A DNA stretch of 64,000 nt from Sergeia podlipaevii (Eukaryota > Euglenozoa > Kinetoplastea > Trypanosomatida > Trypanosomatidae), in the NCBI GenBank assembly GCA_030849805.1, contig JASANZ010002233.1:1-64000 (forward strand), given 5' to 3'. A model generated the notes under the pieces. It did not search any database. It was given only the letters and a program-made list of their open reading frames with translations, and was not told the DNA's origin. Of this stretch, positions 18,601-27,573 are shown in pieces. Both the position numbers and the translations under genes were made by a program. Each line of letters begins with the position of its first letter. Position 1 is the first letter of the stretch.

Positions 18601-18902
18601 GTAATATCGAGTAGGCGCCCTACCTTGTGCCGTGTCGCAACGTTCTTTGCTGTGATGTCACCACCTGCCATGCTGCTACTTGTGGTTGCCCTCGCCGTCA
18701 TTGCTGGCGCTGGTGCTGCTGCTACTGGTGGAGCATTTTGAGGTAGTGTGGAGGGTCTCTCGATGGCAGTCCCCCCCATTACAGAAGGACGCAGCACTGC
18801 GGCTTCAGGTTGTGTTGAGTGTGAGGGGTTCGTCGCGTGGAATGGCGCTAATGCCGCCTGTGCAACCGCCGCTGGTGCATGACTACTAGAGAGCTGTGAC
18901 AT
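15684..18902 (-). CDS. COG6: Conserved oligomeric Golgi complex subunit 6
   Basis: Subunit of the COG tether, which guides retrograde vesicles within the Golgi. The 1072-residue product is long for the family because of Ala/Pro/Ser-rich inserts: N-terminal about 1-90, mid-protein about 420-440 and 560-620, and a Q9 run near 850. The diagnostic part is about 190-350: an N-terminal coiled coil (FLREFEAVYEVFNEVAAHVQ), then FKERLNFGPEEQHILEEAAV, NYLNVLERAREVHRKSRTLL and AGAVMESTYTAIMKATEKIA, all in the order seen in COG6. The start at 18902 (MSQLSSSHAP) follows a good SL acceptor by 25 nt; upstream frame extension is a hydrophobic leader translation. No membrane segment is present in the chosen product, consistent with a peripheral membrane protein. 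Confidence 0.82.
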   Translation of the reverse strand: MSQLSSSHAPAAVAQAALAPFHATNPSHSTQPEAAVLRPSVMGGTAIERPSTLPQNAPPVAAAPAPAMTARATTSSSMAGGDITAKNVATRHKVGRLLDITVNDQLKDLVQYAEEAVPEYFSVREEVVVAGNKTEDRSSVLPMKQQGGSLGPGKVSLAAAMQGAPAAEIAAAPPSADALCVALDCRTVDMHMNFLREFEAVYEVFNEVAAHVQALEGQCSSLASALNAHAQEAEEFTRHVGTLQSELTLVQQRARDIREFKERLNFGPEEQHILEEAAVDANYLNVLERAREVHRKSRTLLLSREFQDSAGAVMESTYTAIMKATEKIARYLLSLSATAGADGKSYDVLMAGMTADVPEVSHFYLRCVQVLFEESRPQWEKVVDEVARLRRASVLRRYFHLLTTGSATTSTGTYRAGAAGNSGAVAGDSERTGTRPLEAELNDPVVFFSSLFAWLHQTIVEEEDFLSLFFRGQTGDLEGTAATAVAAESFKSATDITATATTKAALLGYAFGGVCKHIHAALNNILERFVRATSVLGNGAAGGEGGFGLTPGKGPRGLTGSLTRLLFAATGRSMQPSSGSNTGGGGHGDPTAHDANSFAMIQQYSNVTSRTQQEAIVTSVLQGVLHGTRTCFALLELFRYYGTATFVPLLGKDSALTMLVTETAITDLLKIFNDYVALLSDRLFDSPAGIVYRLPVLRRLASTYAMELAGNSDSNSNNASALNNAGTQAAPPLPPRRYVLDFLLAHTSEAGSALDDSIAVANDMPSSTSLSFAATPSSLQLGASVTSTNIGYYTGNADQELRASAGNLTQVLQQMVLPPSPEFEFCLGLLADVLLDTERQQSMIHALKQQQQQQQQQTEIREEGKPEVYCTALMETLMKAPAQISSQVTLHNGLDEPCLHVMEYNATYALKEVLQRQEAFVLVALAPPSKPEAEAAGLTIFSVLDEKLAALRQHLLQDMAAATSNHYFSVSGREKGIGVTLDQLHNFYNIIATSGRLPALPLINALSNPAERAWQQRATTQHVCQLYVRLYEEVQNAIRNGKAQQLSPEEIAAFDDLAPRKLQVLMGGEGAD
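16332..16358 (-). repeat. Polyglutamine codon run (Q9) in COG6
   Basis: Nine Gln codons, a mix of CAG and CAA. The codon mixture makes simple slippage less likely than in a pure CAG tract. Confidence 0.9.
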
Positions 18903-19553
18903 CTTCTTCTTTCTTGCCTTTCTAACGCTGGCACAATACAGTAAAACAAGATAATAATAATAATAATAGTAAAAGAGTGCGGGAGTAAGAAAAAGTGTGA
19001 GTGACTTAGCACTATAGACTATGAGAGGAAAAGAAAACGTAAATGGAAAAAAAGAGAGAATTATGAAAAACTTGATGACTTCAAATAAAAATACTTTGAT
19101 CCATGTAAACACTTCCACTCTACATCTTTTCCCTTTTTGGGAGGCTCAAAGTCAAGCATACGCCAGTGTGACATTTTGCTTGCTTCTCTCACGAAATATA
19201 TGAAGACATCCAAAAAATGGTCGTCACATCATCACGGAACCTCAAAAACAAAAAAATGAGGTGCTTATATACATGTATGAATGACGGTATATGTGTTCAA
19301 TAAACTCGATGTGAGGGGAGATAAAGTGATGCCCATGGTAATAGGCAGCAGCTATGAAAGAAAAACCACAATCTATTGAGCAATAAGGCGTCAAAGGCAA
19401 AGCGGACAACAAAAAATGCAAAAGGGATAAAACAAAGCAACAAAAAAATATAATAATTTGAAAACCACCACTAAATAAAGTTGTAAGCAATCAAAAACCA
19501 TAAAATTAAAAAAAAAACTGAAAAAAAAATGATCACACCCGCATTCTTCTCAT
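18903..19553. other. Non-coding spacer
   Basis: COG6 leader with an AAT microsatellite (about 18951-18968), then AT-rich sequence containing the 3' UTR of the BCS1-like gene, with A runs at about 19508-19530. No gene is seen. Confidence 0.65.
18928..18929 (-). promoter_or_regulatory. Predicted SL acceptor, COG6
   Basis: A TTA-repeat/U-rich tract (complement of about 18940-18980) is followed by its first AG in TGTGCCAG. It lies 25 nt before the ATG at 18902. Confidence 0.6.
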
Positions 19554-21893
19554 TTACCACGTGTTGTTGATGGAGCTAAGGCCAGAATTGTCACGAAGGA
19601 TCTCGAGAAGCTCCTCCACACTCTCGCAGCCTGCGCATAGCTGCTCAAGCTGTGATGGATTCATGCTTGGTGGCTTTCCAGGCTCCTGATAGTGGTGCTT
19701 TCTTAGGGATGCGCGAAGCTGCTCTGCCTGCGTTGGCTCGACATCGCCTTCAAAGTAGTGGTGAACCATGTCCGTGGCGAGGTCCTCGGAGAGGTCTTCC
19801 ATGTTGATACGCAGTGTCACCACTCCAGGACGCAGCAGGCGAGCATCTAGCTTCTCCGGATGGTTGGTGGTCATGATGATAACTCGTCCAGGTGGGATGG
19901 CGGCGCTACTAAAAACGCGCAGTAGGCCGGCGACGGTGAGCTTGTCCCTGCTGTATTCGTCTACAAGGGAAGCTAGAGCCTCGTTGATGCGCTCACTGCA
20001 GATGCTACCGTCGTTATCACTGCCCATGTCGTCAGACTCTTCCTCCGCGCTCCCATCAGAGTCCCCTGCTGAGGTTGTCTCCTCCTCCGTGTTCTCTTCC
20101 ACGTCCTCTGCCGAGGTCGCCTCTTTCTCTTCATCCTCCTCTTGTCTTTTGACTTTGTCTTCACTATCTGCGTCACTGGTCTCCTCGCCGGAGTTCTCAC
20201 TACTCTCTGCACTGCCAGGGGGATCGTTTTCCCGCTTCGTCTCCTTCATTGACCCGCTAATGCCCTCGAGTGCTACTGCGTCAATATCTTCAAGAAGGTA
20301 GATCACCTCACACGGCTTGAGAGATATCATCTTGACCAGTTCAATTCCGGCTTCATCGTATTCGCTATCTCTGCCAGAATCCAGCGTTCGCTCCCCCTTG
20401 CAGACTAGAGTAGCCTCGTTCATCCAATCATGAAGTGCCGCGCTCGTCTGGATAGCACTCAACGGGATTGCCATAACATGCCGCCGCATAGCGTGGGCAA
20501 TAGCCTTAACAAGAGAGGTCTTGCCAGTACCAGGAGCGCCGTGCAGTAATAAAGTCATGTCTTGACGGGCCCCAGGAATACCAAACTTCCCCTGATGGCC
20601 CTGAAAATCTGCAATTGTGGCCATCACCTTCGCCTTATCAGAAAAGAAAAGCGAGGCAAATGTCTTGCTGCCATGCTTAGGGAACGGGTATCTGCGAACC
20701 TCCATTAAGCGGCCTCCACCGGGAATTTCTGGTACTTTATCTGAGTTAAACTCACTGTACTCATCCGCTTTTTCCAGCACCCTGGTTTTAAGGCCAGCCT
20801 CGATCTCAGAGGTTGCGGGATACAAAAAGTAGGTGGTGCCCTCTAGCTGCGATAAGTCAATTTGCTCCTTGTGCCAGGCCTGCGCTCTGCGGATAAACTC
20901 ATCAATGCGGCTCTTGGGGCGGAGCCTCAGCTGCTCAGCGGCGGTCTCAGAGGCCTCAAAGAGCACTTGTTCGCCCGTCGGCCGGGTCTCTGCATCAATG
21001 CCAAGGTGTGTGTGTGTGCGTAGGGCAGCAAGTGCAGAGGCACGCGAGACACCAACGAGCTCATAGCACATGAGAGTCACCATCTTGATTGTTTTGGCTT
21101 GTGCTTCCATGCGTGCTTTCGAAGCCATCTCTGACTCATCATCGTCGTCGCTTCTCTCCTTCTCACCGTCACGTTCCCCCTCTTTACCTTCCGCTCTAAA
21201 CGGACCTCGCAGTATGTTTGCAAGGAAGCCGCCAGCGCGCGTCTCCTTGGCCTGTAGGTCCTCAAAGAGGTATCCATTGGCGTCCATCACGTTGCCATTG
21301 TCCTCAGAGATGCTAGGGTCTGTGTGCTTCACAAATAACTGCGGCTCCACCTCAAGCGACACCTCATTCGCAGGGACGGTGACGATGCGGTAATCAGCCA
21401 GAAACTGGCCAATGCCCATCGTCGTGCCTCCTGATCCCGCCGGACTCAAAGCCGAGGAGGCATCCGACTTCTTCACCGCTGCCCTCGCGCCACGCATCAA
21501 ACGGTAGCGGGCAATGGGAATCCTGCTCAACTTTGAAGCTAAAAAGCGGTGGTAAGAATTGTCGCCGCTGCCTCGCTCTGAAGGGGCCACTATCGAGGCC
21601 TTCTCGCGACCTTCTTCTTGTTGTTGCTGACGTGTCATGGATACCAAGTGCGCAACGTACGCAAGAACGATGTCCATAAGTTCCTCATTGTCGATCATAC
21701 GCATGCTCGTACACTCCCCATTCACCGTGCTCACCTCACGCTTCAGCATGAAGAGAAGAAGAAACCTGTGCAGCAGGTTGGGCCAGAAGCTCACGAAGAG
21801 GCGATACACCACGCGCGAAATGGGTGTAATGAGAGAAACCAATAGAAACGAGACCAGCATGTTGTCTGCTTCAAGAGAGGAGAAGTCCCACAT
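19554..21893 (-). CDS. BCS1-like AAA ATPase with acidic insertion, 779 aa
   Basis: AAA ATPase of the BCS1 branch. The N-terminus has one or two hydrophobic segments (MLVSFLLVSLITPISRVVYR and NLLHRFLLLFML). The ATPase module has Walker A GAPGTGKT at about residues 452-459, Walker B EVIYLLEDIDAV, and the sensor/arginine region RVIIMTTNHPEKLDARLLRP, which is highly characteristic of BCS1. Between Walker B and the sensor region is an insertion of roughly 95 residues, very rich in Asp/Glu/Ser. Yeast BCS1 translocates the folded Rieske protein across the inner mitochondrial membrane; whether this member does so is open, because eukaryotes also have BCS1-like AAA proteins on other membranes. The ATG at 21893 is 1 nt after a predicted SL acceptor. 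Confidence 0.8.
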   Translation of the reverse strand: MWDFSSLEADNMLVSFLLVSLITPISRVVYRLFVSFWPNLLHRFLLLFMLKREVSTVNGECTSMRMIDNEELMDIVLAYVAHLVSMTRQQQQEEGREKASIVAPSERGSGDNSYHRFLASKLSRIPIARYRLMRGARAAVKKSDASSALSPAGSGGTTMGIGQFLADYRIVTVPANEVSLEVEPQLFVKHTDPSISEDNGNVMDANGYLFEDLQAKETRAGGFLANILRGPFRAEGKEGERDGEKERSDDDDESEMASKARMEAQAKTIKMVTLMCYELVGVSRASALAALRTHTHLGIDAETRPTGEQVLFEASETAAEQLRLRPKSRIDEFIRRAQAWHKEQIDLSQLEGTTYFLYPATSEIEAGLKTRVLEKADEYSEFNSDKVPEIPGGGRLMEVRRYPFPKHGSKTFASLFFSDKAKVMATIADFQGHQGKFGIPGARQDMTLLLHGAPGTGKTSLVKAIAHAMRRHVMAIPLSAIQTSAALHDWMNEATLVCKGERTLDSGRDSEYDEAGIELVKMISLKPCEVIYLLEDIDAVALEGISGSMKETKRENDPPGSAESSENSGEETSDADSEDKVKRQEEDEEKEATSAEDVEENTEEETTSAGDSDGSAEEESDDMGSDNDGSICSERINEALASLVDEYSRDKLTVAGLLRVFSSAAIPPGRVIIMTTNHPEKLDARLLRPGVVTLRINMEDLSEDLATDMVHHYFEGDVEPTQAEQLRASLRKHHYQEPGKPPSMNPSQLEQLCAGCESVEELLEILRDNSGLSSINNTW
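20517..20540 (-). other. Walker A of the BCS1-like ATPase
   Basis: Encodes GAPGTGKT, with the invariant Lys and Thr intact, so nucleotide binding is expected. Confidence 0.92.
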
Positions 21894-21894
21894 G

Positions 21895-21896
21895 CT
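21895..21896 (-). promoter_or_regulatory. Predicted SL acceptor 1 nt from the AUG, BCS1-like gene
   Basis: On the minus strand a U-rich tract (complement of about 21897-21917) is followed by TTGAAG, C, ATG. No other AG lies between the tract and the start codon. Confidence 0.55.
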
Positions 21897-22096
21897 TCAA
21901 AAAAAATAAAAATAAAAGTAGTGCCCCCCCAAAAAAAAATATTCAAATTATTTTAAAAAAGAGTAATGTATGCTTAATGCGCAATGCGCCACTTCCTTCG
22001 TTCTTTTCCGTGTAGTGCTACCTGCCTCTTTGCTGTTCCTCTTAGCCTGAGACGAAACCTATTTTTATCTGTGCCTGTGTAAGCACACAAAGATGA

Positions 22097-22108
22097 GGGG
22101 GGGGGGGG
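22097..22108. repeat. G12 homopolymer
   Basis: Twelve consecutive G on the plus strand; C12 on the transcript, in the spacer downstream of RPC1. Confidence 0.85.
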
Positions 22109-22515
22109 TTCAGAGAGAAAGTAAAAAGAAAGTAATACCCTTTTTTTTGTTTTGCTTTGTTTGACAAAAAAAAAAAAGAAGTCAAAAACTGAAAGCTCAA
22201 GGAGCAAGTTACATTTCTAAAGGTCTTGTGTTCCCTCATAAACTTCCTCATGCTTCTTCTTTGTTTGCTCGTTCGGTTTGACTTAAGTCGACACACTTTT
22301 AAACGGATGCAATGCTCAAGCACACATGCAGTTACAGACACCATACAAAGCAAAAACAACAACAACAACAACAATAGCAACCTGCAATATGCGTCTCTTC
22401 ACCTGGCTTTCCACCTGCTAGTCACTACCCGCCCACTCTATCATGCCATGATATATATTTTTAAAACTTACTGCACTAGCGGAAGCAGTCGCGTAGGTAT
22501 ATGCATTCCTCAAAA

Positions 22516-25500
22516 CTATCTCCCTGTCTTCTCATCAAAAAGGTCTACACGGAATGTACCATTCGCCGAGAGAGGGTCATACCCATACTTGCAACTGCTA
22601 CTGTTACGCTTCATGGCGCTGCGCATCACGCCCAGTGCACCTATGCGCTGCAGTGTCGTTGCGAGCTCCTTCTCCTTGTTAGCTGCCGCTGGCAACGTGC
22701 CGGTGGGCTGGGCCATGTCCCCACTTCCCTTGCCGAGGAGCAGCGAAAACGCGGAGGTGCCAAGAGGAACGGGCTTTCCAATGATAATACTCTCCGATAC
22801 ACTCAGGTTGGTATCCTCACGCTGCATAACGGCCGCATTGTACAAGTGCTCTGTGGTACGCTCGAAGGAGGCCATCGTGAGCACGTTGTTGTTCATTTTT
22901 TGAATGCCGTACCGCGTGATGCCGAGCACCACACCTCTGCTAGTCATGACGTCAGCAAGAAGGTATACGTGTCGAATATCGATGTTGAGAGAGTAGGCCT
23001 TCATGATGCCACCAATCTCCTGTACGATGACCTGACGTGCAGCCTCAATACCCAGGGTTCGCTCCACCACAGCGACGTGGTTGCATCTTGTCTTGGTGCC
23101 ATCGACGTGAGGAAGCGACATGACAGCGCGCATTTCAGCGCCTTCTGCGATAAGCTCGGCCCCGCTCTTGGCTACCATGACACGATTCACTCCCGCAATA
23201 CCACCCACCACGATCTCTGGCAGCATCGTCATTAGCTGCTGAACGTTGAAGTGGGTCTTGGTCTTGTCCGTCACGTACGGATGGACAATGAGAGAGTCCT
23301 GGCTCACCACCTCGACACAGTCCTCCCGCAGGTGGCGCAGCGCAGACATCGGTTTGGCTGCTGCCTGCAGAATGCGCTGCCTTACTACCACCGCGTTGAT
23401 GGGAAGCAGCAAGGAGTGAATGAGGGGCATGTTGAGGTAAATTTGAATGAAGTATCGGTGCCTCGTGACCACCTCGACCATTTCCGTCGTGACCTCCTTC
23501 AACAGGACGCGCTCCACAAGCCCCTTCACCGCGCGGCACGTGCGATACAGTTGCTGACTCTCAGAGAGCTTGCCTCTGCCGACGTGTGGCTGCGAAGGAT
23601 CATCCATGAAGCAGTATCCATCGCCCCGCAGCGAAATTGGTGCTGTGATCACAGGAGTGGCGATGTTCTTATTCGCATTAATGACTTCCACCAAGCGCGG
23701 CACACCTTGAGTGATGCTCATGCTCGCCACACCAGCGAAGTGGAAGGTGCGAAGTGTCATCTGGGTGCTGGGCTCACCAACGGACTGGGCAGCGATGGCA
23801 CCACATGGAGTGCCTGGCTCACACGTCTTGCGGAGATACTTGCGCGCGCACTCTTCTATAAAGTGACACAACATACCCTCCGTGAGAGGAAGCAGTTCCG
23901 TTTGTAGAACCTCATTGAAGTTGACGCCGCTGCTTACGCCGCCTGCCTTAAGTGAGTGGGGCTTGGGGCTGGTGCCCTTGCCGCCCTTGCGGGCCCCGCT
24001 GCGCGCTGTCTTGGTAGGTGAGATGGCGGCCTCGCCAGCACCGCAGGAGTCGGAGGGCAGCTCGAGCAGCTTGCGCAGTCTTTCTTGTTCCTGAACCTTG
24101 ACCTTAAAGAAGGCCTGCATATCTTCCTTGAAGCGGGCACTAGACAGGGTGGCAAGACGGCGAAGTGACTGCACAGGCAGCGCGTGCTTGCTAGGGAACG
24201 ATGAAGATGCGGCTCCATTCACGACAGTATTTGGTGACATGGACGTTTCCTTGGCAGTACGCCACCGTAGGATGGCTTCGTCTTCCACCCTCTCGCTGGT
24301 CTCGCGCCGCTCGCACTCTTGCAGAACAGCTGGAGAGCCCTCCAGACAGGCGCGCACAAACGACACGACGTGAGCGGGGGGCAGAGAGTGAACATGCCAC
24401 TTGACGAAGAGGTCGTCAGCAATGAGCGCGGCCGCAGCCGTCTTGGCAGTGCTACCGCCGCTGCTGCCACTGTGAGAAGTCTTCTTCTTGATGGTGGAGG
24501 TGATAGTCGACGGCTCCTTGGCCTTGTGCTCCTGCCTAGTAGCAGCGGCGGCGAGGATGGCCTGACGCCCAGCGCAGCGCCTCTGCCACATGCGAGCATA
24601 AGACGCACGGGCAGAGAGCCACTCCTGGTCGAGGTTCAGCGGGGTACCATCTGCGCCTTCCATGAGCCACGGATCCATGCCGTCCTCTCCGTAGCGTAGC
24701 TGTAGAATGGGACCATGTGCCTGTCGCACAGTGTAGTCGTACTGCACGGAGAGGTTCTCCATCGCCTTGCTGAGACGTCGATAGATGTATCCGGTCTCGG
24801 CTGTCTTGACGGCGGTGTCCACCAGACCCTCACGGCCAGCCATTGTGTGAAAGAAGAATTCGGTAGGGGTGAGCCCAGAGTAGAAGGAGCTTGCGACGAA
24901 GCCACGGGCAGCGGGGTCCTCCGCAAAGCGGTAAAAGTGGGGCAGCGAGCGATCCTGGAAGGCGTTGACAATGCGCTTGCCATTCACCGTCTGCTGCCCG
25001 ACACACGCCATCATCTGAGCAGTGTTGAGCGCACTACCTTTGCTACCTGAGTTCACCATGATGAGTGGAGCGTTGATGACAGGATCCAGCGTGTCGACTG
25101 CCGCAGAACCGCATTCGTCACGCACCTTGGAGAGCTCTGCGTTAAGCTTCGCCTCAAGGGAGCCCTTGATGGTCATACCAGGAATAGGGGCCAGGCGACC
25201 AGTGGCGGCTTCGTGAATTAACTCATCGCACTTTGCGAAAGAGGCTGCCAAGACGGCGGACTTCTTTTCGTTTAGAGACGGCGTTGGGGACACGTCACCA
25301 AGCCCAAGCGAGAAGCCATAGTTCTGTAGATAGCGGGAGGTGAACTGTGCGATGCGTGACATGCACTTGGCTGTGTAAAGACCGCCCGAAAGTGCGTACA
25401 GTCGGGCAAAGAAACTGTCCTTTGCGCCGGCGCCGAGCAGCTTCTTGTCAAGTCTGCCAGAGATGAAAGTAGAGTCCAAGAAGGAGACAAAACCCTCCGC

Positions 25501-27573
25501 TGTGTCACGGTGTCGCCCCTTTCCGCTATAAAATTTAGTCTTGGCCTCAAGCGTGAGGAGGATGTTGGTGGCAGTCGAGGGTCGCAAAATAACCTCAAAA
25601 ACCTGTTTTCCTGTCCATAGCTCCGCCGGTTTGAGAATGGCGGGGATAGGTAGCTCATACATAGTAGAGGCGCCGAGCCAGTGGGAGACCATCTGCACAA
25701 ATTGTGAGCGGTCAAAGAACATGTCTCTTGCGGTGACCAGGTAGGAGGCCGTTAGAAAGTCCTGCGTGCAAGCAATAATGGGCTCTCCATTCTTGGCTGT
25801 AATGATATTGTTGGCTGTGAGCATCAGCTCGCGCGCCTCTGCGCGAGCCTCCTCCGTCTGTACTACGTGGATGTTCATCTCATCACCATCAAAATCAGCA
25901 TTATAAGGCGAGCAGCAGCACTCATTGAAGCGAAAGGTGCGGAAAGGCAGCACACGGGCCCGATGCGCCATCATGGAGATACGATGCAGGGAAGGCTGGC
26001 GGTTGAAGAGAACCATATCGCCGTTGATGACGTGCCGCTCGACGACGTCGCCGACACAAAGACGGGCGGCAATCACCTCACGATCACGCGCGTTGTATAG
26101 AGGCTTGCGGGACGATTCCTTAGCAAGGTACACGGTGATCGCGCCGGGATGCACGTTAGGGCCGTTGAGCACCAGCCGCTGCAGAAAGGCAAGATTATGG
26201 GCAAACACACGCTGTGGGTACGTCAGGACGCGCGCCACACGCAAGGGGACGGCGAGCTCGTCAATATCGAGGTTGGGATCAGGCGAAATGACTGAGCGAC
26301 CTGAGAAATCTACACGCTTGCCGCTCAAGTTGCCACGAAAGCGGCCGTGCTTGCCCTTCATGCGCTGCGCAAAGGATTTTGTCTCAGCCATGCGGAGGTG
26401 CGCGGGGAAGCCGGGCAGTGCGGCGTCCATAAGTCGTGCGGCGCGTGTCTGGAGCATGTCCCAGTTTTCGATGTACTTGGTCACGTCATTGCTGCCGTCC
26501 TTCATGGCATCTGAGCTGACAAGGATGTCGTTGTACTGCGCGCTCAGGTCGTCCTCGCGAATTTGATTGTTTCCTGAGACACCGCGCGGCCGCACACACA
26601 CGGGAGGGACTAGCATCGAGGTAAAGAGGAGATCAACGGGTCGGGTACCGGCGTGCAGCCCCAGCAGGATCATCTGCTCCCGTGGGATCGCAAGGAACAG
26701 GTCACGCACACGCATGGGGTCAAGAAACTCATGGATGAGGTCCATGTGCATAGCGACATCCTTGCTGTGCATGCGCGCCGCCTGTAGCTCGCCCTGCAGC
26801 ACAGACTCAGGATCATCGACTGCTTCCTCCCCGCGGCGCAGCTCCACACGATACTTTTCATGAATCAGACGCATAGGACGCACCCGCTTCACCACTCCAT
26901 TCACGCCACCACACTTGAGGCACACACGCGTCTTGTATGCGTCTTCTTGTATCTGGCGCACAAGAGCACTGCGCTGCTGGGGCTCCATGGAGCTTGAGTG
27001 GAGCCGCCTGGTGTAGAAAGTAACTTCCTCGTCCGTCAGCAACACGTGCGAGCACTGCTTGCAGATGGTACGGCAGATGCGCAGCACAGCTGTGAAGAAG
27101 CCAATGTGAAAGACCGGAGCCTCCAAGTCAATGTGACCTGCATGCCCTACGCAATCAACGCTCTTCTGACCGCATGTTGCGCACACGGCGCCCCTGTCAC
27201 TCGCACCTAGACGTGCGTCGTTGATGCCGTACTCCTTCACTTGGCCAATCACACGCCGGCACGGAAGAACAGACAAGCGATGAATGTCATCCTGGGAAAG
27301 GATGCCGTACTGAATCGAGGTCACATCCACAGGAGCGTCCCGGGGCGGCATGACAAACTGAGCAGGCAGAAAGGTGGCTCTGCTTGCCTCAATCTCGGCA
27401 ACAGCAGCGGCAAAAGCAGCACTGGTGCTTCGTACCGTACAATCACTCGCTTCGCTAGTGTGTGGGGACGTTGGGTGGATGACCGCCTCGTTGACTAGCG
27501 CGCTCGATGTATCCTCCAGTTTCACCTGCACCATGGGAGTGCGATCATATTCACCTAGGCTTTCACGCTTCAT
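22516..27573 (-). CDS. RPC1: RNA polymerase III largest subunit (RPC160)
   Basis: Catalytic largest subunit of Pol III, which makes tRNA, 5S rRNA and, in kinetoplastids, U snRNAs. The 1685-residue protein shows the clamp zinc site (CATCGQKSVDCVGHAGH), a second Cys pair (CKQC, CLKC), the rudder/lid region with LSGKRVDFSGRSVISPDPNL, and the metal-A loop NADFDGDEMN at about residues 558-567. ACTQDFLTASYLVTARDMFF downstream is of Pol III rather than Pol I or II type. The bridge helix (PTEFFFHTMAGREGLVDTAV) and trigger-loop region (GEPSTQMTLRTFHFAGVASM) are intact. Kinetoplastid-type low-complexity inserts occur near 1045-1085 and 1210-1240. No C-terminal heptad repeat is present. The Met at 27573 is the first in frame, and an AG lies about 19 nt upstream. 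Confidence 0.96.
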   Translation of the reverse strand: MKRESLGEYDRTPMVQVKLEDTSSALVNEAVIHPTSPHTSEASDCTVRSTSAAFAAAVAEIEASRATFLPAQFVMPPRDAPVDVTSIQYGILSQDDIHRLSVLPCRRVIGQVKEYGINDARLGASDRGAVCATCGQKSVDCVGHAGHIDLEAPVFHIGFFTAVLRICRTICKQCSHVLLTDEEVTFYTRRLHSSSMEPQQRSALVRQIQEDAYKTRVCLKCGGVNGVVKRVRPMRLIHEKYRVELRRGEEAVDDPESVLQGELQAARMHSKDVAMHMDLIHEFLDPMRVRDLFLAIPREQMILLGLHAGTRPVDLLFTSMLVPPVCVRPRGVSGNNQIREDDLSAQYNDILVSSDAMKDGSNDVTKYIENWDMLQTRAARLMDAALPGFPAHLRMAETKSFAQRMKGKHGRFRGNLSGKRVDFSGRSVISPDPNLDIDELAVPLRVARVLTYPQRVFAHNLAFLQRLVLNGPNVHPGAITVYLAKESSRKPLYNARDREVIAARLCVGDVVERHVINGDMVLFNRQPSLHRISMMAHRARVLPFRTFRFNECCCSPYNADFDGDEMNIHVVQTEEARAEARELMLTANNIITAKNGEPIIACTQDFLTASYLVTARDMFFDRSQFVQMVSHWLGASTMYELPIPAILKPAELWTGKQVFEVILRPSTATNILLTLEAKTKFYSGKGRHRDTAEGFVSFLDSTFISGRLDKKLLGAGAKDSFFARLYALSGGLYTAKCMSRIAQFTSRYLQNYGFSLGLGDVSPTPSLNEKKSAVLAASFAKCDELIHEAATGRLAPIPGMTIKGSLEAKLNAELSKVRDECGSAAVDTLDPVINAPLIMVNSGSKGSALNTAQMMACVGQQTVNGKRIVNAFQDRSLPHFYRFAEDPAARGFVASSFYSGLTPTEFFFHTMAGREGLVDTAVKTAETGYIYRRLSKAMENLSVQYDYTVRQAHGPILQLRYGEDGMDPWLMEGADGTPLNLDQEWLSARASYARMWQRRCAGRQAILAAAATRQEHKAKEPSTITSTIKKKTSHSGSSGGSTAKTAAAALIADDLFVKWHVHSLPPAHVVSFVRACLEGSPAVLQECERRETSERVEDEAILRWRTAKETSMSPNTVVNGAASSSFPSKHALPVQSLRRLATLSSARFKEDMQAFFKVKVQEQERLRKLLELPSDSCGAGEAAISPTKTARSGARKGGKGTSPKPHSLKAGGVSSGVNFNEVLQTELLPLTEGMLCHFIEECARKYLRKTCEPGTPCGAIAAQSVGEPSTQMTLRTFHFAGVASMSITQGVPRLVEVINANKNIATPVITAPISLRGDGYCFMDDPSQPHVGRGKLSESQQLYRTCRAVKGLVERVLLKEVTTEMVEVVTRHRYFIQIYLNMPLIHSLLLPINAVVVRQRILQAAAKPMSALRHLREDCVEVVSQDSLIVHPYVTDKTKTHFNVQQLMTMLPEIVVGGIAGVNRVMVAKSGAELIAEGAEMRAVMSLPHVDGTKTRCNHVAVVERTLGIEAARQVIVQEIGGIMKAYSLNIDIRHVYLLADVMTSRGVVLGITRYGIQKMNNNVLTMASFERTTEHLYNAAVMQREDTNLSVSESIIIGKPVPLGTSAFSLLLGKGSGDMAQPTGTLPAAANKEKELATTLQRIGALGVMRSAMKRNSSSCKYGYDPLSANGTFRVDLFDEKTGR
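25873..25902 (-). other. Pol III metal-A catalytic loop
   Basis: Encodes NADFDGDEMN; the three Asp residues that hold the catalytic Mg2+ are intact. Confidence 0.95.

Larger units (their letters stand above)
21894..22515. other. Non-coding spacer
   Basis: Contains the RPC1 3' UTR and the BCS1-like leader. A G12 run is at 22097-22108 (C12 on the transcript), mixed T and A runs at about 22141-22180 and an AAC repeat at about 22350-22372. No gene is seen. Confidence 0.7.

Noticed and set aside
18903..19118. N-terminal extension of COG6 with a hydrophobic segment
   Set aside because: In-frame only because the leader is U-rich; a good SL acceptor lies at 18928-18929, inside the extension. Similar extensions of RPS25, eIF5, DHS, bS6m and the dynein-stalk-like gene were rejected for the same reason.
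22501..23235. 244-codon plus-strand open frame opposite the end of RPC1
   Set aside because: Fully antisense to the Pol III subunit, which is certain; no plausible SL acceptor or domain.
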